The notes below the pieces were generated by a model that was not told the origin of the DNA, searched no databases, and was given only the letters and a program-made list of their open reading frames with translations. From Spizellomyces punctatus DAOM BR117 (Eukaryota; Chytridiomycota; Chytridiomycetes; Spizellomycetales; Spizellomycetaceae), in NCBI RefSeq assembly GCF_000182565.1, contig NW_015971546.1, positions 352,365-416,364 of the forward strand: 64,000 nucleotides of DNA. Direction: 5' to 3'. Shown piece after piece: positions 1 through 14,026 of this stretch. Position 1 is the first letter of the stretch. Each line of letters starts with the position of its first letter. A program made the position numbers and the translations under genes.

Positions 1-3000
1 TGGAAGACGGGTTTGAAGAATGAGCTTGAATTTAGGGTCATATTCAACTTCCTTGTCTCCCATCTTAATATACCGCCCCTTTTTGATAGTCTCACGACCC
101 AGCAAGGGATTAAGCACTGGATCGATGCTCTCCTGAATATCTTCTATGAGGACTGTGTCTCCAGATGAAACAGCCTTCTCAATAGCATCAAGGTATCCCC
201 TCTGGCCTAAGCGAACGACTTTTAGTCCAGGACCCTCGCGAGTCTTGATCCAGGTAACACCTTGTAACTGAGGATCAATGATAAGTGGCCATCGTTTGCA
301 ACTAGTGACCATCGTCGCGTTTTCGACAGAGACTCGGTCATTCGGCAGTCCTTCGTTGTTCCACTTGGCAATTTCCGCACTCGACGTCAGAATATCCAAG
401 GGGTCAAGTCCTTCAGAAAGTGAGATTCTGTACGGGTTGGATTCATCCTTGAGGAATTTGAACCAATAGTCTTGCAGTAGCTCCTCGCGATATCTTTTGC
501 TAAAGCATCCCACATAGGACACAAACGCGGCAGACATTAAAACATCACCGGCTAGCGTCTTCTCTTGCTCCTTGAACTTTGCAACAGCTTCATTCCAACG
601 CACATTCTCAGATGCTAAACCACCAACCAATCGGTTGGCCAGAACGATCGTTTCTTGGGTCGCTCGGGCTTCCTCTTCACACTTCAATTTGTCGGCCGTG
701 GCCTTCTCAAACTGCGCTGTCAATTCCGCCAAGTTCCGATCCAACTCGGCGATTTTGCTTTGAATTTCTGCCAGACGCGCTTGAGACTCTTTAAGGGTTT
801 CATTTGCCGCCTCAAGCGCCTTACGCTTGGGTTCTACATCTCGGTACACATGGTAATAGTTGACAATATTGACGACCCAAGAGCAGAGACCAGCTGCTGC
901 AATAGACTTAGACTTCATAAAGTCTTCGTTGAAGTTGGGGTCAGAAAGGTAAGGAGCTAGTGCTTCCAGATTGGAGGAATCGATGTTTTCTTTGTCAAAG
1001 TTGATCAAATTGTCTAAGAAAGCGTCGACCTTTGCCATCATGTTCTTTGAGGCTTTCCAACTCCGATCTTTTGCAATCTTCCCGGGAGGACTCAGCAGGA
1101 CCATGACGGCTGCTGCTACGTTTACGACCTCCTGTGAAGGAGAACCAAAGGACTTCAATTCCGTCAAGTTCGCTTTGTTTAGAGTATCCAAGGCACCCGC
1201 AGCGGCAGCTAGCGCCGGTTCAGCGGCAGCTAAATCTTTCTCAGCATCTGCCTGTTTTTCTTGCACCTCCTTGGTAATAGCATCAACTTTCTTCTCTTCC
1301 TGTGCGGCAATGGCTTTTTCTTTATTCACTTTCTCTGTATCAATGCCAACCCTTTCAATCAAGCGTTCAGCTTCTTCGTTCTTGGCTTTCAATTCAACTT
1401 CTTGAGAGGCAAGTTTGGCTTTCAAGTCGTCCACTTGGGCCGCCGTACTCTGCAACTTGGTCAACCCATTCTCTAACCGCTCCATACTTTTAGTCAATGC
1501 CCGCGCCTTGTGCTCTAACATCTCCTTGTACAGAGAAATCAGCGCTAAGAAGGATTTTGGTGTCGTGTAGTTGTACCGCTTTTCATTAATCAAGTACTTT
1601 CTAGAAACAGTGTTTACGCTCTGGTGAGCGTATGCCATAAACCTCGTCACAGAGTTTTTGAGATCATCCGGAACAAGGTCACTTGTCGCAATGAACCGAG
1701 TCGCGACAGACTGAAGAGCTTCCTCTGGCCACTCATGGAACCAGTCAATCATCGTACAATTAACAATGGCAGGGAACTTCCGACACCGAGAGCGTAGGGT
1801 GTTGCCGACCGGCGAGAAACAAAGGACCACTTTCAAGTTCCTTCGGACCAGTCTAATGAACAAATCCCAGCACACCTCCCGGGTATCGACCAGTCCCTGA
1901 GCCTTTGCTTCATTCCTCATGGCGTTGATAATCGTTTCCACTTCATCATCTGGGAATAGTCCGGGGATGTTACCGCTTGCCAGCATATCGTTGATGAGGA
2001 CCAAAAATTTCTCATCAGCGATTTGGGAATCTGTCAACAAGAACATGATCTGTAGCTTCTTTATTCCAGTCTTGTTATACAGTCCTGCAAGATCAGTCTT
2101 CAAGTCCGTTACGGAGTACCCTTTCTTCAGGGTAATCTGGAAGACCTCCATCTGGCTGATGAATGCAGCCAAGCGTGCAAGTGACTGTTTTCCACTACCT
2201 CCAACACCGACCAAAAGAGCATTTCCACGAGGAGACTCTAGTATTCGGTTGATTCGGCATACATGACTCATCGCATCTTCGAAAAGCACCAAGTTTTGAG
2301 CAGCATTCACTTCATCATACTGCATTTGAGCTTCGTCCAACAGCTTCTTCAATGCACTCCATTCCTTGATTTGACCATATTTCGGGTCACCAATTCCACT
2401 GGCAAAGTGGGTAAAGATGACAGGCTCTGCATTAATCGCATTTTGATCCATGTCATCAAACGTCTTCTTCACAACTTCTTGCTGGAATTTTTGGAGTTGA
2501 GACCTGTCCGTTTCGTCCATTTTATCACCGTATGTCCTCATTGTCTCGTGTAGGAAGAGGCGAATAAGGTCAATTGGCTCGCGGAGCGTGTCCTTGCTCG
2601 CGAAAAGCAAGCCTTGAAAAATGTTGCTCAGATCTCGGAGATTGAAAATGTAGTGGAATTTGACGGCGGTCGGAAGGAATGTGGCTGCCACCTTCTTGTG
2701 AAGTAGAAGAGCAGCCGCTACCAGTTTCTCGCTCAGCCTTTGAATATTATTGGGGAAACCTTTAAGATGGCCTGTTAAAATCTGCAAGTAAATGCTCTGC
2801 AATGAATCAACGCCAGGGAAGTTGACGGCAAACGTCGCAAAGTGCCTCTGCAGACGTCCGTTTATGGTGAAGCTACCGGCTGTCGGGTTCATGCAGGCAA
2901 CATACTGACAATTGTGAATTTCCTTCAGTGTTAGCTTGCTACGATCGTACCAGTGTTTGTAGTCAAGATATTGGCGGAGCAGTGTATGTGGAGATGCAGT

Positions 3001-6000
3001 GCCGTACTTGTCAACCTCTGGCATGTTCAGGTCATCCAGGAAATAGATAAGCTTCTTGGTTCCAGGCGGTCCGTAGTTTCTACCAGCCTTCTTTTCAAGT
3101 GGTTTTTCGAGAATGGCTTGCAAGGACCAAGCTGTGGTATAAAAGTTGAAGGGTACGTTTACAATCAACCTGTCTTCGCCGTACGAGTACAACTTGTCTT
3201 GCATTAACACCGTCTTTCCGCATCCGGCGTTTCCGACCAGAAGTACCGGTTTACCGTTATCGGCCAGGACATCTAGCATGTACCGTAGGCGGGTTGTTTC
3301 TGGGGTGTGCACCAAAACTGCACTAAGAGGCATTTCCGGGTCATACTGGTAGGTCGGGACGCGATCCGTCCACGGAACGAAGCGTTTTGTTTCGGTTTCC
3401 ACATAGTAGTCAAAGACCGTCCCTTGCACTGGGAACTTTACAGTTTTGAATTCCGAATTCCACCATTTGCTGAACTCCACACGATAATCCACCATCTGAT
3501 CTTGGAAAACACAACCCCCAAACGCCCAAACTGCGGCAAAGACAAAGTATATCTCAAACCATTCCTTATCGCACCCTTTCGGAGTGTTCTGCGGTGTCAA
3601 CAGCCCTTCCAGGAGATTGCAGAGTGTCACGACCATGGAAAACTCCTCGACACTGGCCATCTTGAACCGTCCCGATCGACATGCATCCAAACAGATATTG
3701 ACGTATCTATCGAAAAGCACGCTTAGATTAGACTTCTCGGCTGCATCTTCCCGCTTGTCCAACCAGGATTGCACAAAAGGATTCCATCCCAGATCAGTGG
3801 TATTAAGGTATAAGATACCGGCACGCGAAACGGTAGCGGGAGTAGCGTACTTCAAATCGCCAATCTCGAAGATTAACCTCATGTTTGGCTTAAGAGGAAT
3901 ACGTTCGTTAGATGCGAGGGTCAACATCTTATTGTCGTCCATGACCGTGTTCAGAGACTCAATCCAGTTCGGGTCAATGTCACCATCAAGGATCATCCAT
4001 CGAGGGTCTGTACCAGGGGTCGAGGCCAGTTCACGCATGATGCTGGAAAATAGACCATCCTTCCATTCACGAGTTGCAGGATTGATACACCCAAAAAGAT
4101 CATCAGTACTGACGGCTTTGGGGTTGAGGTCAGAGTACACGCATTTCTTCCCCATGTTGACGTAGGTCTTCGCAAGCATCTTCCAGATTTGCGATTTGCC
4201 CGTACCACCATTACCGATAATAAAGACACAGTGACGAACTGCTAGCAGCTCCTCCAGCTGCACAACTTTGAGCACAAATACTTCTTCTGCTTGCAGCCCG
4301 CTTTCAAGTGTCGCTTTTCGAATCTGGTCCTCGAGCTTCTCATCTCTTTTCCGTGCGACTTCTACCTTAGGGAACAAATCGCCAATGAGACCGTGGAATA
4401 CCTGCAAATCATCGGAGACAATCTTTGGCAAGTTGAAATCACGTAGTGCACGCATAAGAACATGCTCCTCAGGAACATGAGGGTCGGCACGCTTCAAAGC
4501 ACCGGCGACGACAAGGACGGACTTGATGGCACGCAAACCCCAATCGTAGTGGTCTTGTTTTGACAGCAACTCTTTGTTAAGTTTGTAAAGAGTATTGAAC
4601 TTCCGCGCCAAGGAGCTGGCTTCCACGAAACCTTCAGCCATAAGCATGATTTCCATAATGAGCTCCAGGTTGGGCACTACCATCGAGCAAGGACGGAATA
4701 GAGCTTTGATATTCTCGGGGAGCTCGGTACGACCAGCGTATCCAGGGTTCATAGTAATGAAGGCACCAACAGTGGGTGTCAATCCAATCTCCTCTCCCTG
4801 GAAGATGAACCTCTTTTTCTTTGCTTTTAAGGCGTCTTGAATGGATTTCACCTGAGTGGCAATGACAGACAGCACCTCAACAGAGATACGGTTGAACTCA
4901 TCGAAGCAGCCCCATGCACCAGATTGCGCAAGACCCTTGAAGATGTTACCGACAGACTTGTAGTCCATCTGCTCGGAACAATTGAAGACGTAAACCATGA
5001 TACCTAGAGCCTTTCCTAAATCTTTTGTGGTTTCGGTTTTTCCCGTACAGCAGGTCCAGCTGGCGCACCACCCATGATCAGGTGCAGAGATTGGGTGAGA
5101 GTAATGTAACAACGATCTGTGAGCGATGTGACAACGAGACGAGGCGTATTGCCAAGGTACTCGTAGTTGTAGCGGAACATGGCATCACAAATGTTGATCA
5201 AACAATCGTTCTGATCTTCATCCCATCGGAGACGTAGTTGTGACTGCCATGAGAACACTTGCGCACTGTCCGCCTTCTCGGAAATGAGCTTTGCAACGAT
5301 ATCACGAGCATGGACATCGAGCGTACACACTGTCATAATCATCTGACGACTCAATTTGGTCAACTCCCCTTGAATGAGAGTGATCAAGGCAGTCAGTTGA
5401 TTGACTTGCTTTTTGTAGTAGTCTTTGAGGGAATTTTCATAGCCTTCTTCCAATCGACTAAACGCCACATTGACTTCCGTCGTCCACCAGATCTGTGTGC
5501 CAGCCAAGGTGATCTGAGCAGGATAATCAAATATCCACTGCTCACGAGGTTTCTCTTCGTATGCCGAGACAGCCTCTCCAAGAAGTTGTCGAAGCGTTCG
5601 TCTCATCATATCCACCAACCGGTTCAGCCACACTTCAACTGGACCAGTACATTCACAGGGCTCGACAAACTGCACATATTCGTCTTCCCTAGAGTACATT
5701 CCAATTGCCGTTTTGGTGATCTCCCCGTTAGGCCCTTTTTCAAATTCCAGCTGAGCAACACTATCAAATAGCTTTCCAAGGTGAACCGCCACCGCTTGTG
5801 GCATATTGCCCTTCGCCAAGATGTCCAACAAGTCCGATGCCGACACAAAGTAGAAACGGGGAAAGGCGAGTCGCTTGGTTTCGAGATATTCCGCCAAAGA
5901 TTTTTCGCACAGAGCCAACTGACCCTGCAGATTTTCAAGCTTCTCGAAGAGACCTTCTTTTGTACATGCTTCGACGCAATTCGGGGTCTTAGATGCTTCC

Positions 6001-9000
6001 TTCATGAGGTCCTTGTACGCGGAATCGATAGAGTCAAACCGCCGTGAGTCCTCGGGGAGCTGAGCACGANNNNNNNNNNNNNNNNNNNNNNNNNNNNNNN
6101 NNNNNNNNNNNNNNNNNNNNNNNNNNNNNNNNNNNNNNNNNNNNNNNNNNNNNNNNNNNNNNNNNNNNNNNNNNNNNNNNNNNNNNNNNNNNNNNNNNNN
6201 NNNNNNNNNNNNNNNNNNNNNNNNNNNNNNNNNNNNNNNNNNNNNNNNNNNNNNNNNNNNNNNNNNNNNNNNNNNNNNNNNNNNNNNNNNNNNNNNNNNN
6301 NNNNNNNNNNNNNNNNNNNNNNNNNNNNNNNNNNNNNTAGTCGCCCCGGTCCCACCATCACTTTAACATCGTCTTCGAATTTGTGCAATTGAAGGCTAAG
6401 CAAATCCTGGAATTTCATGTCCGCGGTCATAACAAACGTAACACCCGTTGTCTTCATCAGCTGTTTCCAGTGACGGTCCCTGATAGCGCTGCTACGGAGC
6501 TCTCCGACCGCTCTCAACGAGGTTATCATGTCTTTGACCATCTGATCAAGGCCGGAATAAACATCCCAGGCCTTGATCTCTTTATCCATTCTTCGAAGCT
6601 CTTTGGTAAGGTCACGACAGCGCGTTTCCATTGCATCAGTGTCGATGGCGGTCCAAAGCGTGGTCCGCCACTCTTCAAACATGAGAGTCACGAGGGAAAC
6701 AACGTCCCAAACAGACTTGAGCATCCCAATATCCCGACGGCAGTCGCCCAGTTGACGGTAAGTGGGTACATTAAGCTCAAACAATTCGCAAGAGTTCTTT
6801 AGAGCTTTAGCTTCGTTCTCCATTGCCAACACGTCCATGTGGACAATATCAATGAGTTCATACGCTCGTTCTTGTCCAACATCAAACTTGAATGGCGCCT
6901 TTTTGCGGAATTCCTCTCTGAAATTATGGTTGCGGACTTCGAACTTGTTGCATTTTTGCTGCAATATGTCCACCTCCTTTGCCTGCAAGGGGGCGACGTG
7001 GTCCTTGATGGAGACGGAGAGCTTTTTGACTTCAGACCATTCTTCGGGAAGGTCGTTCAACAGCTTGTGAGTCTCCTCCGGCATTTCTACGCCAAACTGC
7101 CGTAAGAAGTTGATGGTCTTACGAAGCGGCTCAAACATTCCATCAATGCTTAAAGTACGATGTTTAATCGCGTGCAAAAGTCCCATAGCAGACACAAGTG
7201 CGTCGTAGTCTCCTTCTTTAATTTCCCGCTGGAGCCCCTTTTTGTTGATCTTAACAAACTCGTTGAGCTCGTTCAAGCTCGAGATGGCATCGTCTTGAAG
7301 ATGTTTGGTCAAAGTGTAACTCCACTTTTTAACCACCACGTTCAGGGCTTGCTTAAGCGGTCGAGCATCAATGCGGAACCATCCTTGGAAAATCACTTCT
7401 GGTTCAATCCCCATGACCTGTTTATGCAGAGACTCAAACTTGCGAATTTCGTTTTCAAACTTTTCGAGCTTGCTGGGATGCTCTGGTTCGGCAGCTTTTT
7501 CCTCATTTTGGGATTCATCATCCCCTGTTTTTTCTGATGTCTGGAGGAACTGTTTCATGTATTCTTGGCGATTCTCGGTCCATAGCCAGGTAAATTGATC
7601 ATATCCATCCTTGTAGACAACACTCTGTTCCATGATCTCTCTCACATGTTCCAGAATCAAAGTGCGCAAACGGATCAAGGTTTGATCACGACGCATTTCA
7701 CCCAGGTATGTCTCGTTTTCCATGTTCATCTGAGCAAGCTGGCGTGCACGGAAATCATCTTGATCAGAATCTGAGGCGTAGTCTTCATCGCTGTGAACGT
7801 CGCTGTCAGAAACGCCATGCCCCGCTCCTTCAGATGCCTCGTTTGTACCGTTTCCAAGAGCTGCTCCATTAGCAGCGTCTGGAGTGGCTGGAACAGTAGG
7901 TAGGTGTCCTTCACCAGGTCCGGCAACAGGCTCTACATCCTTGGCAGGGGCAACGCGGCCCATCAGAGAGGCACAATCGTAAATGTCTTCTAGAAGGTCG
8001 TTGATAATATAGGCCAGACTGTCCTCCGCATCTGAAAATTTCACAAACTTTGTGAGCTCCAAAACAAATGGACTACTTCCAACTTGGTTCTCACCTTCGT
8101 CCATGTTCGGTGTAAACACCAAACTCTCACCCTGAAGCTCCAATTTCGCCTCCAAAAGTGGTCCTAATTCACCGAGTCTCTCCGATTCCATATTCTGAGT
8201 GATGTATTCCAGACTGGTTTTGAGCGTCTTCCAGAAGCCTTCCTTGACTTGCCCATCAATAAACTCCTGGTACCGAATCCATTCCTCAGACTCTTCATTG
8301 GCATGAACAACTTCTCTCGTTTGGGCAAGTAGTCCGTGGATGGATTGACCATCCCGCTTAATGGAATCGTAAACAGTCGATAACCGGGAGTCCTTCTCCT
8401 CCAAATTCAATAGCTTCTTTCCATCTTTGCGCTCAACCAGCGGATTGGCGCTCCAACCTTTCATAATCTTTTGAATTTGGTTCAGATTGTTCTTCATCAA
8501 CTGGAGAACAGAGGAAAGATCTCCAACAGAGGTGCCAATTTGTCCAATGTAAGATTCAATATCGCCAGACGTCCAATTGAGCGTCGTAAGGGCGTGCTCA
8601 ATTTGCCCATCAATTTGCCGAATCCGCTCTTCAATAAGCGGTCTCTCCACCTCCAAGACCCCGGTGCGTATACCATTGTAAGATTTGGTAATGTGGTCAA
8701 GTTGGAAGATGTACTTTCGGAAAACATCCGATTTGGAGTAGACTGCTACGGCAGCTGGTGGGGGCTGCACGGTAAGTGCCTCAAAGTATCGAACTTCTCG
8801 GAGAAGGGCAACGACTTTGGGATCAAAATTAACCTTCAGCAGCCCGTCTTCGCGGACGAGCAGTGGTTTTTGAAGGTTGGTTTCTGACTCGTCGGTGATG
8901 GTATCGCTCCAGCGGGTGAAGATGCTACGCTCATAGTTTTCGAGGGTCTCATACAAGCTCTCGTACTTGGTTTTGACGAGGTTGGCATCTTCAGTGTTCA

Positions 9001-11083
9001 TAGCACTGTGATTAAACTACAAAGAGACGACCGTTAGATATACGCTTAATCTTGAACAATCAAACCAGTACGTACGCTTTTCAGTTTCTCCATTGCTTTG
9101 GTGATACGGTCTTTCAACTCATGGACCCAGGCAACGGCACCCGTAACAGGGGCCATATTGTAGTGGATTGGAGGCTGGCTCTTATACTTGTTGAAAATTG
9201 CAGCCACATCGTCCAAATCATCCGAGTACATATTCAACAAAGCAAAATACTTTTTCTCAAAGTCTTGCTGAATGACTGGACGACTAAGCAAACCGGCAAA
9301 AGATTCGAGCAGCCGGAAGCAGGAGTTCAGACCAGAGCAGTCATCAAAACTCTGGCTGAGGATGGTACCCAAGCGACGATCAAGGTCTGCAATCTTTGCA
9401 TGAAAATGGCCCAAGTCGATTTCAAACTCGTTCAGGTTGAGATCCAGGACATCATACTTGAGTTTACTAAATGCCCCTAATGCCGATGTAAACTCTGTAA
9501 AAATCTGCGCAACCTGCGAACTTAGAATCTTTCCTTTCGTCCCTCCTATTTCGATTTTCTCCAGTCGGTTGAACTCGATGATTGTGTCAAATAGCTCCAC
9601 AATCTGCTGAACGCGCCCCAAGAACTTGTCAAGTCTCGCAAATACAAGCTTGATATCAAAATTCCATGGCCGCTTTGTTTCTGCTGTCTGTGCCTTGTAT
9701 TCGTAGTACGTCTGCTTAAACACATCGCAGACGCGAATAACAACCTTGAGTCGTTCCGCAGCTTCTTCAGGCTCTGAGCTGAAAAGCTCGGAAGGTTGGA
9801 TGAAGTTACGGGCTTGCTCTATGATGTCATTACAAATTTCTTGGAGGACGACGGTGAGACGGGGAGGAGTGTTATAGTACTTGGAATGCCTCCAGATGAG
9901 CACGAGGGTATGCATCATGCCAGGGAATACTTGAGCAAGCTCTACAAAGTCGTTGACCGAATTCAGTCGTTCTACTGCAGGTCGCAAGGCACGGAGATAG
10001 GTAGTAATGTCATTTGCCTCATCCAGCGCTGTTAATTATCATGTGAGATTGTGATAAAGATTATTCCACTAAAAGAGAGGCAACATACCAGCGACGACTT
10101 CATCAAAAATCATCTTAAAAGCCGGGTAGTAAGTGCTTTTGCTGACTTCTAGCAGCTTTGAGATCTTTTGGATTTTCTCATCAGTCAGTTGCTGATAAAT
10201 AGATTTCAGATTGGCCGCTTTGGCTGCCCAAAAGTCAATCTCCACCATAGGGCCTGGATTCAACCCTTCTTCAAGAGGTGCAGCGGAGCTGCTTTTGATC
10301 ACCTCCTTAATCTGATGTGTCCAGTCAATTACTGCAGATTCCAAGGTGTGCAGGACACTCCGATCAACATCCGTGGTCAGACGTGCTCCATGCGGAAGGG
10401 GAAGCATTGTTTTGCCCTATAACAGTGAAGTTCTAGCAAGCAACATATACGAAGAACCTGAACGCCCTATCTACCTTCGATTTGCCTGAGATGACATAGA
10501 CAGCCCCATTGAGTTGATGGAAGTGGCGCAAGACATCATTTGCAACGACTTCCGGCCAAGATTCCAAGTTCTTAGGGTTGGTTAAAAGTGGCAAGTAAAC
10601 CTCTTCGAGTAACACCGAGAGAAACTCCAAAGGGTTGGCTGACAGATCCCCCATGGTGAGTTCCGTGTCCAATTTCTCCGTGATAGGTGCTCCCACGTTG
10701 TGTTTCAAAAAATACACAGACTTCTTTTTAAGAGATCCTGGGAAAGCAATGGCTGGGAAGAGATCTTCCTTTTGTGTAAGATAGAAGAGAATAGTACTGT
10801 AGTCCTTGTCAAGGAAATCCACGATGGTTTGCCTAAATATCGCACCATCAGCGAGTGCAAAGTCCTGTAAATTCATAAATGGTAGCACTTACACATTTTC
10901 CGGTGTCATGAGCATCTTCTTCCATTTGTCATTCTTGACTTTCAATGCTGTGCAAACCTTCTCTTCAAACCATGCAACACGCCCATCGATATGCACGACA
11001 GGTGCAGCAGCATCGTCAGCATCTGCATCCTTCCCTTTCTTTCCAGGGGTAGTAGGTTTTGTGGCCGTGTCTTCCGCCGGCAT
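1..11083 (-). CDS. Axonemal outer-arm dynein heavy chain, beta type (3' part outside window)
   Basis: Flagellar motor subunit that hydrolyses ATP to slide axonemal doublet microtubules. Five exons can be placed with consistent phases: 11083-10895, 10864-10475, 10416-10089, 10028-9076 and 9016 to the left edge. The N-terminal tail aligns by eye with the animal DNAH9/11/17 (Chlamydomonas beta) group, including the motif LDRRLGTI and the segment VVAALDEAND. Then follow the linker, AAA1 (P-loop near 5030-5062), AAA2 (GNGGTGKSQ near 4186-4215), AAA3 (GNAGCGKT near 3208-3236), AAA4 ([12 protein letters not shown] near 2174-2209), the stalk coiled coils around a microtubule-binding tip (about 1530-620) and the start of AAA5. 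About 3,600 of the usual 4,500 residues are present. The AAA1 P-loop is broken by an apparent one-base deletion and an N gap interrupts the linker region. Family assignment is firm; beta rather than gamma type is from recalled similarity. Confidence 0.93.
6070..6337. other. Assembly gap (run of N)
   Basis: 268 unknown bases inside exon 5 of the dynein heavy chain. The reading frame on the left side of the gap differs from that on the right, which only shows that the gap length is not exact. Protein similarity resumes on both sides, so the gene itself is continuous here. Confidence 0.98.
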
Positions 11084-11892
11084 GACGGACGTGGCGGAAC
11101 GGCGTAAAGGTCAAACTAACGTGATAATCTCCGTATTTGTCGTTGTCGGGAATGTAGGCTATAAAATTGGATGTCTACAACTGGATGGACCAGCATCCAC
11201 CGTAACAAGTCGTGGGGGCAGATATCGTCCGGCGATCTGCAACAGATGGAGGATGAAGAGTTGAATAGAGGACGGGGAGACACGTACTCCGGTATCCCAG
11301 CTTGGGATGTGGTAATCAACGCAGCAAGTCCGACGCGTTCAGATCATGCTTACTAGATGATGCCGCTAACTTTCGACTTTGGGGCTATAAGCGCACTTTA
11401 CCACCCTTTCATGACTTGGAACTTGTTGGAGCTGGAGGTAAGAATTTCCACGTTTGTTTGTAAAAGCTGCTCTCCGATCCATGCTCAGCTGCCACAAAAG
11501 GGCCGTACTTTTGTCAGTGGTCGGAGCCATTTCCAGACAAGGGACGAGTTATTTTTGCTGCACACGCTACTTCAAATTCCTTACGCACAGCTTTTGAATG
11601 AGTAGTTGCACTTGTTATTCTATGATTTGTATTGCCATGTATAATTGCTTTATCTTAACGGACGCTTTAGAAAACTCCACAGCAAAGGTCCCTTCGTACA
11701 TAAAATTGAGATTTTATACATATAGTGCATTCCGAAAATTAAACGTAAGGGGTGCTCGGCACTATTGTAAAGAATTGCCAAATAAAGGTCTAAACTCAAA
11801 CCCGAATCTCATCTTCTCTGTCTACATCCTTTCCTGTTGATGGGGCACCAGCAGCAACTGTTGATGGAAATACATCAGATACAATATCAGCC
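11084..11892. other. Intergenic spacer, dynein 5' side / SIT transporter 3' side
   Basis: No coding sequence supported. It should hold the dynein promoter (adjacent to 11083) and the 3' untranslated region of the transporter. Several short open frames on the plus strand, the longest about 80 codons, lack any recognisable protein feature. Confidence 0.6.
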
Positions 11893-14026
11893 TTAAAAAG
11901 GAACCAATGTCGTCGCACCTTTATCATCGGGCAAAGGTAGATTCTTCATTGCCAGCAGGCATCCAAATATTGGTATCAACACACAGAGCGACACAATATT
12001 GATTCTCTTTGTAACATATGTGTAAGCATCGCTAATACCGGGATATTCTGCCAAAGATTCGCGGGCGAAAGTGACGTCCCCAAGGATCTCTGATAGCGCA
12101 TCTGCAGGAATCCCATTGGCGGCAAGTTGGTTTGGCATCATGTTGGTCCACATAGATCCTGCAATGGCGCTGCCGATGGCGCCTCCGATTGCCGCGATAC
12201 TGAGATATATGCCTGTAACGATACCAACATCTAAATTTGCAATGGTGAGCCAAAACATTGAACGGACAGGTTCAGCGGTAACGAAGCACCAACCTTGATG
12301 AGGGACAGCGGCCTGCGCTCCAACCTGCGTGGCACAGGTAATCATCCCAGCACCTAACCCAGCCAGAATTTGCGAAAAGACAATTTCGACCGCTGCGTTC
12401 TCGGGACCTCTGAAGTTCACCATCAAACCGTTGCCAATCATATTGATTGCGACGCCAATATATGCCCAAATGAGAAATCGTTTATGGAACTTCATGACAA
12501 GACCGAGAAGAATGGATGACCCCACAGAGGCAAACATCCAGCCGTTCGTGATCCATTGCGCCTTGTCAAAGTCAATTCCACGAGTGAGGTAGAGATAGGA
12601 CGTCAGATATGAGTTGTACAGGAACCACGACATGAAGATGAAGAAGACAGATAGGAGACCGCCAAGGACGGTACGGTTTTTGATCATTCGAACAGGAACG
12701 ATGGGGTATGTGGCAAAGTACTTTTCCCAAAAGATGAGTAGTACGTGCAGAACGACACCAGAAACGATCATTGCAATAACGGATCCTACGGAAATCATAT
12801 TACGGTTAGACACCGGGGGCAAGCATGCAAAAATCAAGTGACTCCAAGCATACCACTTCTCCATCCGTCGTCGTAAGATGTCGCTCGTAGCAGCGGGAAC
12901 AGTATCAAAGACCATGCACCGGCAAGCAGAAGCACACCGACGAGATCCATTCCCATAACCAACTCCATAACAAAATTCTTATTCCATTGGATAGCCGGTC
13001 GGACTTTGCCGAGTTTTTTTGCTTTGTGCTCAGCATGCCACAGTCCACCGATGACCAGAGCTGATACGACGGGCATGAGGATGATCATTATACCCATGGT
13101 CCAGCGCCAGTTGTCGGGAAGGAAGGCAACAGCATAGATGGGTCCAACCCAGGCGTTGATGATGAAGGGAAAGTCGGGGAGAGATGATAGAAAACCGCGA
13201 TTGGCAAGTGTAGTGGTATCTGGAAAGCATCGTTGAATGAGTCAATACTTAAATGCCCTGACAGGTGTACGGACATCCGACAAAAAGATAGCTTACCAGC
13301 GATGATCAGCTGTTGCATCATGTAGATACCGGATGTTCCGATGCTATACAAAACAGATGCTCCCTGTATCCAGCAGAAAATATAAGCAAAGCGAGATTAC
13401 AGCAGGAATCGGCGGGCAATTTAACTCACCGCAAATCCTGAATAGTTTGTTACAAGACACATTGTAATGTATCCCACGATATAGCACACCAGACTAAAAA
13501 TATAGGCTTCCATACGTCCGAATGTATCGGCAAGTTTGACGATGGGGAACTTGGATACAGCGTTGATAATTTGGTTGATGATTGGAAGGACGGTTAGCAT
13601 GGAGTGGGCGGAGAAGGAACTTGTGATAAAAGGCTCGAGTGTCCAGAATGATTGTCCGTCAAGACTGGAGATGTATGCAACTAATAAAAGACTACAACAG
13701 CGGAGAGACATGAGCTATGGGCAATACACAGCCAAAACAGCCCATATTGTGACTGTGTTGGTCGCGCTGTATTTTCAGCAGAAAATCTCTTACCCAATGT
13801 ACATGACCCAAAAGTCTACCTTGCCAAAGGCGGTCTTGATGGCCTCTACATTTTTGACACCAGCTTGCGTGGGCACTGGTTCACTGGATGTCGAATCCGT
13901 GTCAACCATGACTTTGGAGGGTGCATGTTGAAGAGTTGCTTCCGACATGCTTGCAGACAGCAAAGGCTCAAGACTGGAGCGAGGACTGGGAGCTTGAACT
14001 TGGGAGGACCGAGGGTATCTCATCAA
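11893..14026 (-). CDS. Siderophore-iron transporter, MFS SIT family
   Basis: Predicted plasma- or endosomal-membrane carrier that imports ferric-siderophore complexes by proton symport. Six exons with consistent phases: 14026-13794, 13691-13430, 13363-13297, 13219-12854, 12785-12294 and 12230-11893, giving about 585 residues, the usual length for 14-helix SIT proteins. Family hallmarks are visible: VLPIINQIINAVSKFPIVKL with KLADTFGR, then YSIGTSGIYMMQQLIIAD, LANRGFLSSL and NWRWTMGI, and late in the protein AVPHQD followed by IGGAIGSAIAG. The last intron is 63 bases, a multiple of three, so it reads through as if coding. Met at 13948 is an alternative start; the residues before it are Ser/Pro-rich. 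The gene lies beside an ABCB exporter and a large NRPS, which supports a siderophore role. Which siderophore it carries cannot be read from sequence. Confidence 0.9.

Noticed and set aside
5259-5771. 170-codon plus-strand open frame inside the dynein gene
   Set aside because: Antisense to a well-conserved dynein exon; no recognisable protein features.
6002-6400. Frame change across the N gap as a real frameshift
   Set aside because: Gap length is arbitrary, so the phase across it carries no information.
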